Assembly (NCBI RefSeq): GCF_018446385.1
Contig: NC_056000.1
Location: 37,609,511-37,673,510 of the forward strand
Source of the DNA: Zingiber officinale
Lineage: Eukaryota; Streptophyta; Magnoliopsida; Zingiberales; Zingiberaceae
Length of the DNA stretch: 64,000 bases
Direction of reading: 5' to 3'
Shown here piece after piece: positions 12,649 to 26,203 of the stretch; the stretch's first letter is position 1; the number at the start of each line of letters is the position of its first letter. The position numbers and the translations under genes are program-made. The notes under the pieces are model-generated. The model worked only from the letters and a program-made list of their open reading frames with translations. It ran no database searches and was not told where the DNA came from.

Positions 12649-15241
12649 TGTTGGTTGCTACTCGGAAAACCTAATGGTTCCACTGTACAAAAATTTTGTA
12701 CAAAGGTCTGAACATTTTCCTAGTTACCATGTGTTCTTTTAAATTAAACTTGGATCGCCTGCGGAACTTAACACGTTTGATCCAAAGTTTAATCTATTTG
12801 TTCTTTTAGGTTTAGACTCGGATCTCCTGCGGAACTTAACACGTTCGATCCAAATCACCTAGGTTATTAATTTCATTAAATATTAATTTCCAAAATTGGC
12901 TTCCAGTACTAACGTGGCGAGGCACATGGCCTTCTTGGATATAGGAACAACCACCACCGACTAGACAAAGCCTTTTAAGGAAAGTTAATATTTAATTTCC
13001 TTAAATAACTTTAGGTCAACCGAAAAGAACAATCAAATCACAAGGAAAAGAAAAAAAATAAAAGAACACAACATCGAAAACAAATTCGAAATACTAGAAT
13101 CACATGCCTCTTGTATTTGGTATTATTTCCAAAAATAACTAGTATGATGCGGAAAGGAAAAATACTAGTTATACCTTTTAGAAAGACCTCTTGATCTTCT
13201 ACCGTATTCCTCTTCTAATCTCGGACGTTGTGTGGGCAACGATCTTCCGAGATGAGAACCACCAAGCACCTTCTTCTTCCTTACAAGTTTCGGCCATCAA
13301 AACTTCTCCTAGGATGAAGAGGTTCGGCCACCACCACCATGCTCCAAGGGATGCTAGAAACAAAACTTTCTTTCTCTCCTTCTTCTTCTTCTTCTCTAAA
13401 CTTGATCCAGCCACCATATGAATCTCCACAAGAAGGATGAGGTTCGGCCATCAAAGAGAAGAGAGGAGGAGAGGATGGCCGGCCACACCAAGGAAGAAAA
13501 AGAGGGAGAAAATAGAATAGAGTTGTTCACCATGAAGCCTTCTCTACCCCCTCTGTTATAATCCTTAGTCTTGGCAAATAAGGAAAATTTAATAAAAACT
13601 TCCTTAATTCTTTTGCCATTGAAAAGGAAAATTTATTTAATTAAAAATAATTTTTCTTTTCAATTTACAATGGTCGGCCACACCATAAAATTTCCAAGCA
13701 AATAAAATTTTAAACACAAATTAAAACTTCCTTATTTGCTTCCGGAAATTTATAAAAAATTTCTCCAATAATTTTTCCCTTCATGATTGGTTAATAAAAA
13801 GGAAATTTTATAAATTAAAATCTTTCTTTTAACATGTGGATAAAAAGAAAGTTATCTCTAAAAATTAAAATCTCTTTTAATCTACAAATAAGGAAAGATA
13901 TTAAATCTTTTCTTAATCTTTTGTAGAAACTAATGAAAGAGAATTTTTTAATTTTTAAACTTTCTTTTAAATAATAAACATGATTAATAGGAAAGTTTTT
14001 ACCAAAATTAAAATCAACCTTTTAATCTACAAATAAGGAAAGAGATTTAGCTCTTCTCTTAATCTTTTGTAGAATCTTATAAAAGGAAAGATTTAAATTT
14101 TTAAACTCTCTTTTAAATCATGTTATCCACATAAGAAAAATTTAAAAAAATAAAAATCCTTTTATTTAAATTTGGGCCGGCCACACCAAGCTTGAACCCA
14201 AGCTAGGGCCGGCCACCTTGAAGCACCCATGAACCAAACTTTGGTCGGCCCTAGCTTGGTCTCCAAGCTAGCTTGGCCGGCCCCTATGGGATGGGTAAGA
14301 AGGTGGGTATAGGTGGGTATAGTACTCTATAATTAAGAGGCTACGATAGGGACCGAGAGGAGGAATTGATTTTGGTCTCCCGATAAAATTAAGCATCCTG
14401 TGTTCGCCCCGAACACACAACTTAATTTTATCAATAATAATTCATTCCACTAGAGAACTATTATTGAACTACCGCACCAATCCCAAATTACATTTTGGGC
14501 TCCTTCTTATTATGAGTGTGTTAGTCTCCCTGTGTTTAAGATGTCGAATGCCCACTAATTAAGTAAGTTACTAACAACTCACTTAATTAATATCTAGCTC
14601 CAAAAGTAGTACAACTCAACTTCATCGTCATGTCGGACGAAGTCCACCTGCAGGGTTTAACATGACAATCCTTATGAGCTCCTCTTGGGGACATTCTCAA
14701 CCTAGATCACTAGGACACAGTTTCCTTCTATAATCAACAATACACACTATAAGTGATATCATTTCCCAACTTATCGGGCTTATTGATTTATCGAACTAAA
14801 TCTCACCCATTGATAAATTAAAGAAATAAATATCAAATATATGTGCTTGTTATTATATTAGGATTAAGAGCACACACTTCTATAATAACTGAGGTCTTTG
14901 TTCCTTTATAAAGTCAGTATAAAAGAAACAACCTTAAATGGTCCTACTCAATACACTCTAAGTGTACTAGTGTAATTATATAGTTAAGATAAACTAATAC
15001 TTAATTACACTACGACCTTCCAATGGTTTGTTCCTTTCCATCTTGGTCGTGAGCTACTTTTATAATTTATAAGGAACCGATAACATGATCTTCTGTGTGT
15101 GACACCACACACCATGTTATCTACAATATAAATTAATTGAACAATTACATTTATCATAAATGTAGACATTTGACTAATGTGATTCTTATTTCTAGATAAA
15201 TGTTTATACCAAAAGCTAGGCTTTTAGTATACATGCTAACA
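12649..15241 (-). mobile_element. solo LTR, family A, copy 2
   Basis: Flanked by perfect duplications ATGTT (12644-12648 and 15242-15246), starting TGTTGGTTGC and ending GCTAACA. It lies inside the copia reverse transcriptase; deleting it with one TSD copy restores the reading across KKKINMDGN and ISIYKGRL. Nearly the whole 2.59 kb matches copy 1. No internal region is present, so it arose by recombination between two LTRs. Confidence 0.95.
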
Positions 15242-15558
15242 ATGTTCCCATCCATGTTAATCTTTTTCTTGAAGATCTATTTACACCCTATGGGTTTTAC
15301 TCGAACTGGCACATCAACCAACTCCCAAACTTGGTTGGTGTACATGGAGTCCATTTCAGATTTTATGACTTCTAATAATTTCTCAGAATCATTTGAAACA
15401 ACTACTTCCTCGTTAGTCGACGGTTCATCATGTTCGATGAGTAGCACTTCCTCATCTTAGGTTACCAACCAACCATATTTGTTTGACTCTCGGTGTATTC
15501 TTGTAGACTTACGTCAATCTCGCATTTCCTAAGCAGTCTCAGATGAAGGAGACACTTG

Positions 15559-16844
15559 TGTTGGTACAGCTTGCACTAATGGTCTAACTAAGATTTTGAT
15601 AAATGACAAAGTAAGTTAAGTTAGGTATTATTGTAATCTAACCACTTTACCAAGTGTGCAGGAGTTAACCAGATAGGTCAACAGACTGACCGGATATCTG
15701 GGGCGAAGTCCAAATAGGTCAACGGGTCAACGGGTCAACCGGATATCTGGCAAGAAGTCCAGATAGATCGACGGGCCGATCGAATATCTAGCAAGAAGTC
15801 CAGATAGGTCAACAGGCTGACCGGATATCTGGCAGGAAATCCAGTTGGGTCTACAGACTAGACAACTGGCAAACTGGTAAGTAAAGGTAAGTCACTAGAG
15901 GAGAATGACTAAGTGAGGGCGCATCCCAGTTGAGGGGACAGTAGACCTCAGTTTAGGTTAGGTCCATTTCGGATCCCTAATCTAAGACCTTAACTAGTTT
16001 CGGGTCCTGAGAGGACAGAAACTAATTACAACTCATTATTATAACTGTGATAACTTTATTTTATAGGGTAGATGTTTTAGTTTTGAACTAACATCTTTTT
16101 GCAAGATAAAAGAGCAAAAAGCCTTCGGATGAACAGTACCCGAAGGCACTTTCAAAGCTGATGGAAGGCGCATTCACACTATTCATGGAAGGTGCCTTCA
16201 AAGGCTTTGAAAGGCGCCTTCTGCAGGATGAACTTTGGATGTCATCACGAATAAGAGCCAGGACAATCGGGATCAAACTTCTCGGGTTAAAGGCACCTTT
16301 AATGGCTATGGAAGACGCCTTCCAAGCCTTTATAAGGATGCTCGCCCAAATCTTCATACACAACACTCACACGAGCTTCTACGCATCCAAACGGCTTTTC
16401 GACTGCTCTGGGCTCTTGCTGTTGCCCTGCTATGACTTTGCTACACCCGACTGTCGTCAAGAAGTCGACCAAACACCGAGCGCGGACCAACCGACTTCAA
16501 ACATAGTTTGGTAGCGTTTGTTAATTGGACTTAAATTCAATAAACGGAAAGTGTAGTCTGTTACACTTCTCTGATCTCCTTTTTGTACTCGATTTCCTCT
16601 TCCAGAGATATCGGAAGAGGCTTTTAGTGGATTACTCATCGATAGGTCCACGGGACCTGGGTCTTGGAGTAGGAGTCGTCGAAGGTTCCGAACCAAGTAA
16701 ACTGTTTGTGTTCTCTTTGTGACTTTCCGTTTTCTTATTTCTTTTTTCGTTGTGTGTACTCATTTATTTTAAAATGATAAAACAAGATTTTTGAAACCAC
16801 GTGATTCACCCTCCCCCCTCTCTCACGTGTGACTCGATCCAATA
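15559..16844 (+). mobile_element. solo LTR, family B-like, plus orientation
   Basis: Flanked by ACTTG on both sides (15554-15558 and 16845-16849). It starts TGTTGGTACAGC and ends GATCCAATA, where the final CA has become TA. It sits in the copia region linking integrase to reverse transcriptase. A tandem block with GGATATCTGG and CCAGATAGGTCAAC repeats (15680-15850) and palindromic GAAGGCGCCTTC-like motifs (16140-16330) lie inside. Confidence 0.9.
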
Positions 16845-17793
16845 ACTTGTACTTGTGGCACTGTCTCATTGTCCAACTGTTTGTAGAGTCTATAATTTAT
16901 TCAAGACTTACTTTACTCCCACTACTTTTTTAGAAATAAACTCTTTCTAATAAAGTAATATATCAAGCAACAATAACTTTGTGCTCACTCGGAAGATAAA
17001 AATAATATCCCATTGTAGCTTTGGGATAACCTACAAACGTATATTTTATGGATTTTGCTGCAAGCTTATTAGAATTTTCATTCTTCACGTAAGCATCACA
17101 ACCACATATCTTAAGGTATAAGACAAATTTGGTTTCTTTCCAAACCATAATTCATAAGGAGACTTATCTACTGTCTTGGTTAAAATTAAGTTAAGTGTGT
17201 ATGTTGATGTTTCTAAGGCATAGCCCCAGAATGATATTGGAAGACTTGCATGACTCATCATTGATCTAACCATATCCATGAGTGCGATTTCTCCTTTTTG
17301 AAACATCGTTCTACTCTGGTATTCTAGGAGGTGTAAGTTGGGAAATTATCCCACACTCTTTTAGGTAATCAATGAACTCTTAGCTTAGATACTCATCACC
17401 TCGATCACTTTAAAGGGTCTTAATCTTCTTGTCGCATTGATTTTCTACCTCATTCTTAAACTCCTTAAACTTGTCTAAAGTTTCATATTTATGTCTTATT
17501 AAGTAGATATATCCACATCTACTTAAATTGTCAGTAAAAGTCTCGAAGTAGATATACGCTCCTCTAACCTGAACTTGCAATGACCCACAAACATCACTAT
17601 GTATGAGTTCTAGTGGTTTCTTTGCCCGTTCACCTATTTTGGTGAAAGGTTTTTTGGTCATTTTTCCTAGTAAACATGCTTCGCATGTATCTATGGGTTC
17701 TAATTCAAAAGAGTCCAAATACGCATTACTGAGTAATCTAGCGATGTGTTTCTGGATTATATAACCAAGTCTACAGTACCAGAACTCTGTCAA

Positions 17794-20700
17794 TGTTGGT
17801 TGGTCATAGGAAGATCGTACCGGTCCTACTGTACAAAAATTTTTGTACAAGTGTCGAACCTTCCTAACAACCTATTGTGTTCTTTAGAAATTAGATTATG
17901 AATCGCAAACGAAACTTAACATTATTGATTCCAAATTTAACTTATCTGTTCTTAGTGATTTAGACTTGGATCGCAAACGATACTTAACATTATAGATCCA
18001 AATCCACCTAGGTTACAAATTTAATTAAATATTTATTTCGGAAATGGCTCCCAGGTCAAACATGGCAAGGCACTTGGCCATCTTGGGTATGCGAACATCC
18101 ACCACTGCCTCGACAAGCCTCTTAACGAAATTCAATATTTAATTTCCTTATATAACTTTAGGTTTAACCAAAAAGAACAATCGAATCACAAGATCGACAA
18201 ATAAAACAAAAGAAACACCACTTCGAATTACAAATCCGAAAATCTAGAATCTCTAGCCTCTTGTGTTTGGTATTTTAAAATCCATACAAAGAAAAACTAG
18301 TATGATGCAGAAAAGAATTACTAGTTATACCTTTCTTTGTAAGAAACAACCTCTTGATCTTCTATCGTATTCCTCTTCTTATCTCGGACGTTGTGTGGGC
18401 AACGATCTACCGAGATGAGAACCACTCAAGCCCTTCTTCTTCCTGTTGGTTAGTCCTAGGAAAACGTACCGGTTCCACTACATAAAAATTTTTGTACAAG
18501 TGTCGAACCTTTACTTAAATAACCTATTGTGTTCTTTAGAAGTTAAATTAGGAATCACAGACGGAACTTAACATCATTGATTCCAAATTTAACTTATCTG
18601 TTCTTAATGGTTTAGATTTGAATCGCAAGCGGAACTTAATACTATTGATTCAAAACCACCTATGTTATTAATTCCATTAAATATTAATTTCCAAAATTGG
18701 CTTCCAGGACTGCATGGCGAGGCACATGGCCTTCTTGGATATGGGAGCAACTACCACCGCCTAGACAAAGCCTTTTAAGGAAAGCTAATATTTAATTTCC
18801 TTAAATAACTCTAGGTTAACCAAAAAGAACAATCGAACCACAAATTCGAAAACAAAGAAAACACAAATTTGAAAAACTAATTCGAAATACTAGATCCAAT
18901 TGCCTCTTGTGTTTGGAATTCTTACAAAAGAAATACAACTAGTATGATGCGGAAATTAATTACTAATTATATCTTCCTTTGTAAACTTTAATGACCTCTT
19001 GATCTTCTACCGTATTCCTCTTCTAACCTCGGACGTTGTGTGGGCAACGATCTACCGAGATGAGAATCACCCAAGCCCTCCTTCTTCCTTCCTAGTTTCG
19101 GCCACCAAAAGCTCCTCCAAGGATGAAGATATTCGGCCACCACCAAGCTCCAAGGGATGCTAGAAATATCGCCTCCTTTTCTCTTCTTCTTCTCCAAGCA
19201 AGATCCGGCCACCACAAGGACTCCAAAGATGAGATGAGGTTCGGCCACATGATGGAGAGAAGAGAAAAGAGAAGAGGATGATGGCCGGCCACACCAAGGA
19301 AGAGAGGGGAGGAAATAGAATAGAGTCGTTAGCCATGAAGGCACCTCTACCAACTCTTTTATATTCCTTGGTCTTGACAAATAAGGAAATTTTAATAAAA
19401 ACTTCCTTAATTCCTTTTCCATGAAAAGGAAAATTTAATTAATTAAAATTAAAACCTTTTCTTAAATCATATGGCTGGCCACAACCAAATCTCCAAGCAA
19501 ATAAAATTTTAAACACAAATTAAAACTTCCTTATTTGCTTCTAGAAATTTTATGAAAAATTTCTCCAATAATTTTTCCCTTCATGGTGGATTATAAAAAG
19601 GAAATTTTATAAATTAAAATCATTCTTTTAAACATGTAGATAATTTCCAAAAAGGAAAGTTATCTTTAAAAAATTAAAATCTCCTTTTAATTTACAAATA
19701 AGGAAAGATATCAAATCTTTTCTTAATCTCTTGTAGAAACTTATAAAAGAGATATTTAATTTTTAAACTCTCTTTTAAATCATGAACATGGTTAAAAAAA
19801 GGAAAGTTTTCTCAAAATTAAAATCTACCTTTCAATCTACAAATAAGGAAAGATTTCAAATATTTTTCTTAATCTTTTGTAGAAAGCTATAAAAGGAAAG
19901 ATTTAAATTTCAAACTCTCTTTTAAAACCATGATATCCACATAAGAAATAATTTTAATAAAAAACCCTTTTTAATATGATGTGGTCGACCACCTAAGCTT
20001 GGGCTCCAAGCAATTGGCCGGCCACCTTAAGGCTTAACCTTTAGGCTTGGCCGGCCCTAAGCTTGAGCTTCAAGCTTGGCTTGGTCGGCCCCTATAGGTT
20101 GGGTAAGAAGTGGGTATGTGGTGGGTATAAATCTCTATATACAAGATGCTACGATAGGAACCTAGAGGAGGAATTGGTTTTGGTCTCCCGATGAAATTAA
20201 GCTTCTCGTGTTCACCCCGAACACACAACTTAATTTCATCAATAATAATTCATACCACTAAAGAATTATTATTGAACTACCGCACCAATCCCAAATTACA
20301 TTTTGGGCTCCTTCTTATTATGAGTGTGTTAGTCTCCCTATGTTTAAGATGTCAAATGGCCACTAATTAAATGAGTTGCTGACAACTCACTTAATTAATA
20401 TCTTAGTCCAAGAGTAGTATCACTCAACCTTATCGTCATGTCGGACTAAGTCCACCTACAGGGTTTAACATGACAATCCTTATAAGCTCCTCTTGGGGAC
20501 ATTATCAACCTAGATCACTAGGACACAGTTTCCTTCTATAATCAACAACACACACTATAAGTGATATCATTTCCCAACTTATCGGGCTTATTGATTTATC
20601 GAAATAAATCTTACCCATTGATAAATTAAAGAAATAAATATCAAATATATATGCTTGTTATTATATTAGGATTAAGAGCACACACTTCCATAATAACTGA

Positions 20701-23163
20701 GGTCTTTGTTCCTTTATAAAGTCAGTATAAAAAGAAACGACCTCTAATGGTCCTACTCAATACACTCTAAGTGTACTAGTGTAATTATATAGTTAAGATA
20801 AACTAATATCTAATTACACTACGACCTTCCAATGGTTTGTTCCTTTCCATCTTGGTCGTGAGCTACTGTTTATAATTTATAATGAACCGATAACACGATC
20901 TTCTGTGTGTGACACCACACACTATGTTATCTATACTATAAATTAATTAAACATCTACATTTGGTATATATAAATGTAGACACTTGACCAATGTGATTCT
21001 TATAAATGTTTATACAAAAGCTAGGCTTTTAGTATACACTCCAACACTTCCTTCTTCCAAGTTTCGACCAAGCAAGCTTCTTCAAGAAATTATAAGTCTA
21101 GGCCACCAACCAAGCTCCAAGGAAAATTAGGAAACAAAAATCCTCCTTTCTCTTCTTCTTCTCCAAGCTAGATCCGGCCACCAAAACAAGCTCCTAGAGG
21201 TTGATGTGGTTCGGCCACTAAGGAGGAAGAAAAGGAGGAGATGGGAAGATGATATGGTCGGCCACCACCAAGGAAGAAAAGAGAGAGGAAAAAATAGAAC
21301 ATAAGTTGTGAGGTGAGGCACCTCTACCCTCTCTTTTATATTCCTTGGTCTTAGTAAATAAGGAAAATTTTATTAAAACCTCCTTATTATCTTTGCCATT
21401 GAAAGAAAATTTAAACAATTTCCTTTCCTCAATCAATGTGGTCGGCCACAGCTCTCATCCTTCAAGCGAGGAAAGTTTTAACACAAAATTAAAACTTCCT
21501 AATTTGTTTCCGGAAATTTTAAAATAAAAATTTCTCTTAAAAATTCCCTTCATGGTTGATCATAAAAAGAAACTTTTATAAATTAAAATCTCTCTATTAA
21601 AGCATGTGGATGATTTACAAAAAGGAAAGTTTTCTCTAAAATTAAAATCTCCTTTCAATCTACAAATAAAGAAAGATATCAAATCTTTTCTTAATCTTTT
21701 GTAGAAACTATAAAAGGAAAATTTTAATTTTAAAACTCTCTTTTAAAATCATGAAGATAATTTCATAAAAGGAAAATTTTCTCTAAAATTAAAATCTCCT
21801 TTCAATCTACAAATAAGGAAAGATATCAAATCTTTTCTAAATCTTTTGTAGAAAAAGAAAGATTTATAATTTTTAAACTCTTTTTTAAATCATGAACATG
21901 GTTACAAAAAAGGAAAGTTTTATCAAAAAAATTAAAATATTCTTTTTAACTACAAATAATGAAGATATCAAACCTTTCACTTAATCTTTTGTAGAAAGCT
22001 ATAAAAGGAAAAAATTTAAATTTTAAACTCTCTTTTAAAATCATGCTTCCACGTAAGAAAAGATTTTAAAATAAAAATCTTTTTAATTTGGTTAGGGTCG
22101 GCCACACCATGCTTGGGCTCCAAGCATTGGCCGGCCACCTACTTGGCTCAACCTTTTGGTCTTGGCCGGCCCTAGCTTGGGCTCCAAGCTAACTTGGCCG
22201 ACCACCTAAGGATGGGTACGAAGGTGGGTATAGGTGAGTATAATTCACTATATACAAGAGGCTACGATAAGGACCGAGAGGAGGAATTAGTTTTGGTCTC
22301 CCCATGAAATTAAGCTTCCCGTGTTCGCCCCGAACACACAACTTAATTTCATCAATAATAATTCATTCCACTAAAAAATTATTATTGAACTACCGCACCA
22401 ATCCCAAATTACATTTTGGGCTCCTTCTTATCATGAGTGTGTTAATCTCCCTGTGTTTAAGATGTCGAATGTTCACTAATTAATTGAGTTACTGACAACT
22501 CACTTTAATTAATATCTTAGTCCAAAAGTAGTACCACTCAACCTTATTGTCGTGTCGGACTAAGTCCGCCTACAGGAACATGACAATCCTTATAAGCTCC
22601 TCTTGGAGACATTATCAACCTAGATTACTAGGACACAGTTTCCTTCTATAATCAACCACACACACTATAAGTAATATCATTTCCCAACTTATCGGGCCTA
22701 TTGATTTATTGAGCTAAATCTCACCCTTTGATAAGTCAAAGAAATAAATACTAAATATATGTGCTTGTTATTATATTAGGATTAAGAGCACACACTTCCA
22801 TAATAACTAAGGTCTTATTCTTTTATTAAGTCAGTATAAAAAGAACTTACCTTAAATGGTTCTGCTCAAAACACTCAAAGTGTACTAGTGTAATTTATCA
22901 ATCAAGATAAACTAATACCTAATTACACTACGACTATTCCAATAATTTGTTCCTTTTCATCTCAGTCGTGATCTACTGTTTATATTTTATAAGGAATTGA
23001 TAACATTATCTTCTGTGTGTGACACCACACGCTATGTTATCTACAATATAAATTAATTGAACAACTACACTTAGCTTATAAATGTAGATATTTGACCAAT
23101 ATAATTCTTATTTCTAAGTAAATGTTTATACAAAAAGCTAGGCTTTTAGTATACATTCCAACA
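17794..23163 (-). mobile_element. solo LTR, family A, copy 3, split by copy 4
   Basis: The outer LTR starts TGTTGGTTGG at 17794 and ends TTCCAACA at 23163, flanked by GTCAA (17789-17793 and 23164-23168). Its own sequence is 17794-18443 plus 21052-23163; the middle is the younger LTR 18444-21046. It is inserted in the copia pol between the protease/integrase linker (23168 on) and the integrase zinc-binding region (below 17789). Confidence 0.93.
18444..21046 (-). mobile_element. solo LTR, family A, copy 4, inside copy 3
   Basis: Flanked by CTTCC (18439-18443 and 21047-21051), starting TGTTGGTTAG and ending CTCCAACA. Its length of 2.60 kb matches the other copies. It is inserted in the same family of LTR and in the same orientation, a third nesting level: copia element, then outer LTR, then this one. 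Confidence 0.95.
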
Positions 23164-24460
23164 GTCAAGTTTGAGTCATACAATTTTTGTTTCTTACTTT
23201 CAATACAATAAATCGGTTCATCTAAGCTAAGAACATAAAGCCCATTATTCAATGAATCATTCCCATAGAATATATTGTTCAAATAAAAGGAACATAGCTT
23301 ATTCTTGAATTTAAAAACAAATCTCTTATCGTCCAAACTAGACACCGAAATGATATTCTATGAGAAACTAGGAATAAAATAATAGTTTTTTAAATTCAAA
23401 ACAAGTTCGCTAGGCAAATTTATTAAATAAGTTCCTATAATTAACGCAACAACTCTCGCTCCATTAGCTACTCATAGGTCTATTTCGCCTTTAAACAACC
23501 ATCTGCAGTCACTTAGATCCTACATGTTTACACAAATGTGAGACCTACTTTCAGAATCTATGACCTATGATGAAAAAACAGAAAGATTGCACTCTATCAT
23601 AAAGATACCTGAAGCATCCGCTCCACTGCATTCTTCCTCATGTAAATGTAACAGTTTTTCTTCTAGTGGCCTTTCTTGCCATAATGGAAGCACATGACCT
23701 CCTTTTCATCAAATTAGGACATCTACATCCCTTTCTTAAGCTTCTTCTGAGCATGATATCTAGTATTCTTCATTGCATTAGCCTTGGGATTAAACTTTCC
23801 GGTGTTAGGGCGCTTGTTGGTCTTTCTGACCATCATTGCATGCAGGGAAGGATTTACCTTTATATCCTTCTCACTTTCTCAGTAGTTTTCAACATTGTCA
23901 TCAGATCAGTCAAACTCTTGTCCATGCTGTTCATATTGAAGCTCAACATGAACTGGAAAAATGATAGAGGTAGTGAGGATAATACTAGGACAACAGCCAA
24001 GTCCTGGTCTAACTTAGAACCTAAGCTCTCGAGCCTCTTTATGTACACAATCATCTTGAGTACATGAGATCAAACTTGGTTTCCTTCTATCAGCATGGTA
24101 TGAAATAGTGCTCGAGAGGTTTCATACCTATCTACTCTTGCACTTTCTTGGAAAAGCTCATGCGAGTGTTGATTAATCTCCCTAGCACTCATGTTCTCAT
24201 GGTGTATTTGTAACTCGGGAGAAATAGAAGACAACATGATGCATTGCACATCCAGTGCATCTTCCATATACTAAGGATAATATGACTGATCTTCGTTTAA
24301 AGCATCAGGTGTAAGCTCTTTCAGTAGTTCATCTTCAAGCACGTAATTTTTCTCTCATATCTTAAAATAATTTTCAGTTTCCTATACCAATCCAGGTAGT
24401 TGGAACTGATGAGGGTATTCTATTTCTCGAGAATACTTTATAGTGATAAGGTACTTGTGT
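23164..24460 (-). pseudogene. copia gag and protease remnant
   Basis: From high to low coordinates: the gag N-terminus with LDWYRKLKIILRYERK near 24400; DALDVQCIMLSSISPELQIH and the ELFQESARVDRYETSRALFH block (24070-24267); then MIVYIKRLESLGSKLDQDLA and FNMNSMDKSLTDLMTMLKT (23860-24054), the standard copia gag order. A CCHC knuckle near 23670 is damaged: the second Cys reads Tyr, while GKKGH and KKNC remain. The protease linker NIFYGNDSLNNGLYVLSLDE (23160-23345) precedes the solo LTR. Stops and frameshifts separate the blocks. The assignment to copia gag is firm. Confidence 0.85.
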
Positions 24461-24534
24461 TTGCCATCTAAAATTTAAAGCAGAGTTTTATAATTTGTGA
24501 AATATATTTAATAAAGGATTTTATAACTCGTATT

Positions 24535-25430
24535 TGTTGGATCGCGGTGGCCGAATAAAAGGGGGGTTGAATATCCCTATAAAAACCAAAACAAACAACC
24601 CTTCTCGGACTTCTTAAACTGACACTTGTATAATAATTAAATAAATAGAAAGCAAAAGAAGATGCACAAGATGTTTACTTGGTTACAACCGGAGAGGTTG
24701 TTAATCTAAGGAAAGTGTAACACTAGTATCTCCTTCAGGCGAAAAAGCCTCTTACAGCAGTAAAAGCGCAAAAACAGAAGCTAAATTAACAAGGAAGTGC
24801 ACAAGTGTTGGAATACAGAATTCTTGAGATGATTTGAAGCTTCTAGACCAAGGTTGTATTTATAACCTTGGTCGGGGCACCTGGAAGGGGTCCAAGTGCC
24901 TAGGAGGGGATAAAATTTTATCCCCTTCGCAACGGATCGCGTTTGACGCGATCCTGGTCAAAATCCAATCCCAGGAGCCCGGAATGGTTCCGAGCGCCCG
25001 GACGGTCCTGGCGCCCGGACCACTAACTCAACCAAGTTGACTTTTGGTCTAGGCCCTCTGCTCCGGTGCTACTCGCCTCGGTCTGGATCTTCCACTTCGG
25101 CTCCGCTTGCTTGGGTGATTTCAGCCAACCAAAATAAGGCTCACTCGAACCCAATTTCGGCCTTCTCGAGCAACCTTCTGCTCCGGCTTCTCGTCCCTCA
25201 GAAATGTCACGCGCATCCTTCTCGTCCACCCGCGTACTCTTCCGCAGCGCCTCGTACCTAAGACGCACCGAGCCCGTCGGCTCCCTCCTGTGTCGTCCTT
25301 CTCGCTAGCTGTGTCTTTTCCTCAACTCCCTATGCTCCTAAGCTCCTGCACACTTAGACACAAGGTTAAAAACACGACATAACCTAACTTAACTTGTTGA
25401 TCACATCAAAATAACCTTGGAGTTCTAGCA
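24535..25430 (-). mobile_element. solo LTR, family C, minus orientation
   Basis: It starts TGTTGGATCGCGG and ends AGTTCTAGCA. The flanks are GTATT (24530-24534) and CTATT (25431-25435), a TSD with one mismatch. In reverse it follows the LTR 55686-56544 block by block. It separates the copia gag from the 770-bp leader that ends at the primer-binding site. Confidence 0.82.
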
Positions 25431-26203
25431 CTATTATTTTATTCAAGTTTCACAGCCCTTACTATTAGAATCGGGAATAAGTTGGTAACAATTCCTAATA
25501 TAACCGAAACTCTAAATCATATAGTATGCACACAGCTAAGTTGTATCTACATGTTACATTCATCAAATAGGCCTTCGTTTGTCAATCACAAATCTATGTG
25601 ACTTTCGGTGTATTCTTGTCAGTTTTATATTCTCAACACTTGTCCCTCAAATCAATTGACCTTAGCTGAGCTAAACAAGTCAACAAATTCGAGTTAAGTC
25701 GGCCCACTAATAATTATGATAAATTATAAATATTTTGACACAAGCCCACAGTTGAGTTGTACCGACTTATGTAAAAAATTTAACTATCATCATAGTTATT
25801 AGTGGAGAGCTATTAACAAATCTTGACTTTAATATATTTAAAGAATTTTATAATTATTAAATTATTAAAATATCTCACCATTAATTAACTTCTTGTACAT
25901 TCACACAATCTCATTACGAGATTTATCGATCTCCATTAACCGTCGTAGTCTTTTAAGATGAATAAACCTTAGAGATTTTAACATGTTAATATACTTATGC
26001 CAAATGAATTTATATATAAATTACAATATGTATTACTTTACAGGTTTTTAAATAAAATTTACTTCTATCATGAAATATTAAGGCATATAATTTGAAATAA
26101 AAAAATTAAGATTTTAATCTCTCGAAACACTGATTCTTCAAATAAATTTTGAAGAAAATGTTTCGTACTAAATAATCCAACCACGAATAGGTTCTAATAC
26201 CAT
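25431..26203 (-). other. copia 5' leader and primer-binding site
   Basis: This AT-rich stretch has no gene. At its right end the minus strand reads AATGGTATTAGAAC next to the LTR, two to three changes from the initiator-Met primer-binding site TGGTATCAGAGC. It therefore marks the 5' side of the large copia element. Confidence 0.75.

Larger units (their letters stand above)
11268..17788 (-). pseudogene. copia pol (integrase, RT, RNase H), interrupted
   Basis: Read from high to low coordinates. The integrase zinc-binding region (17410-17788) has WYCRLGYIIQKH and CEACLLGKMTKKPF. The integrase core follows (16963-17306, with [12 protein letters not shown] and YELWFGKKP). The reverse transcriptase N-terminus, VKPIGCKWIFKKKINMDGN, lies right of the solo LTR 12649-15241; its continuation GRLMTKGFNQRQGIGYDE lies left of it. 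The catalytic YVDD motif reads YIDN near 12230, so the second Asp is lost. RNase H (11433-11669) has EFEYIAASETAKEAVCIK, and the end reads SENIADPLT near 11320. In-frame stops and two solo LTRs break the gene. It cannot be functional. Confidence 0.88.

Noticed and set aside
24834..25268. Overlapping GC-rich frames on both strands
   Set aside because: They fall inside the solo LTR 24535-25430 and correspond to the LTR's GC-rich palindromic block.
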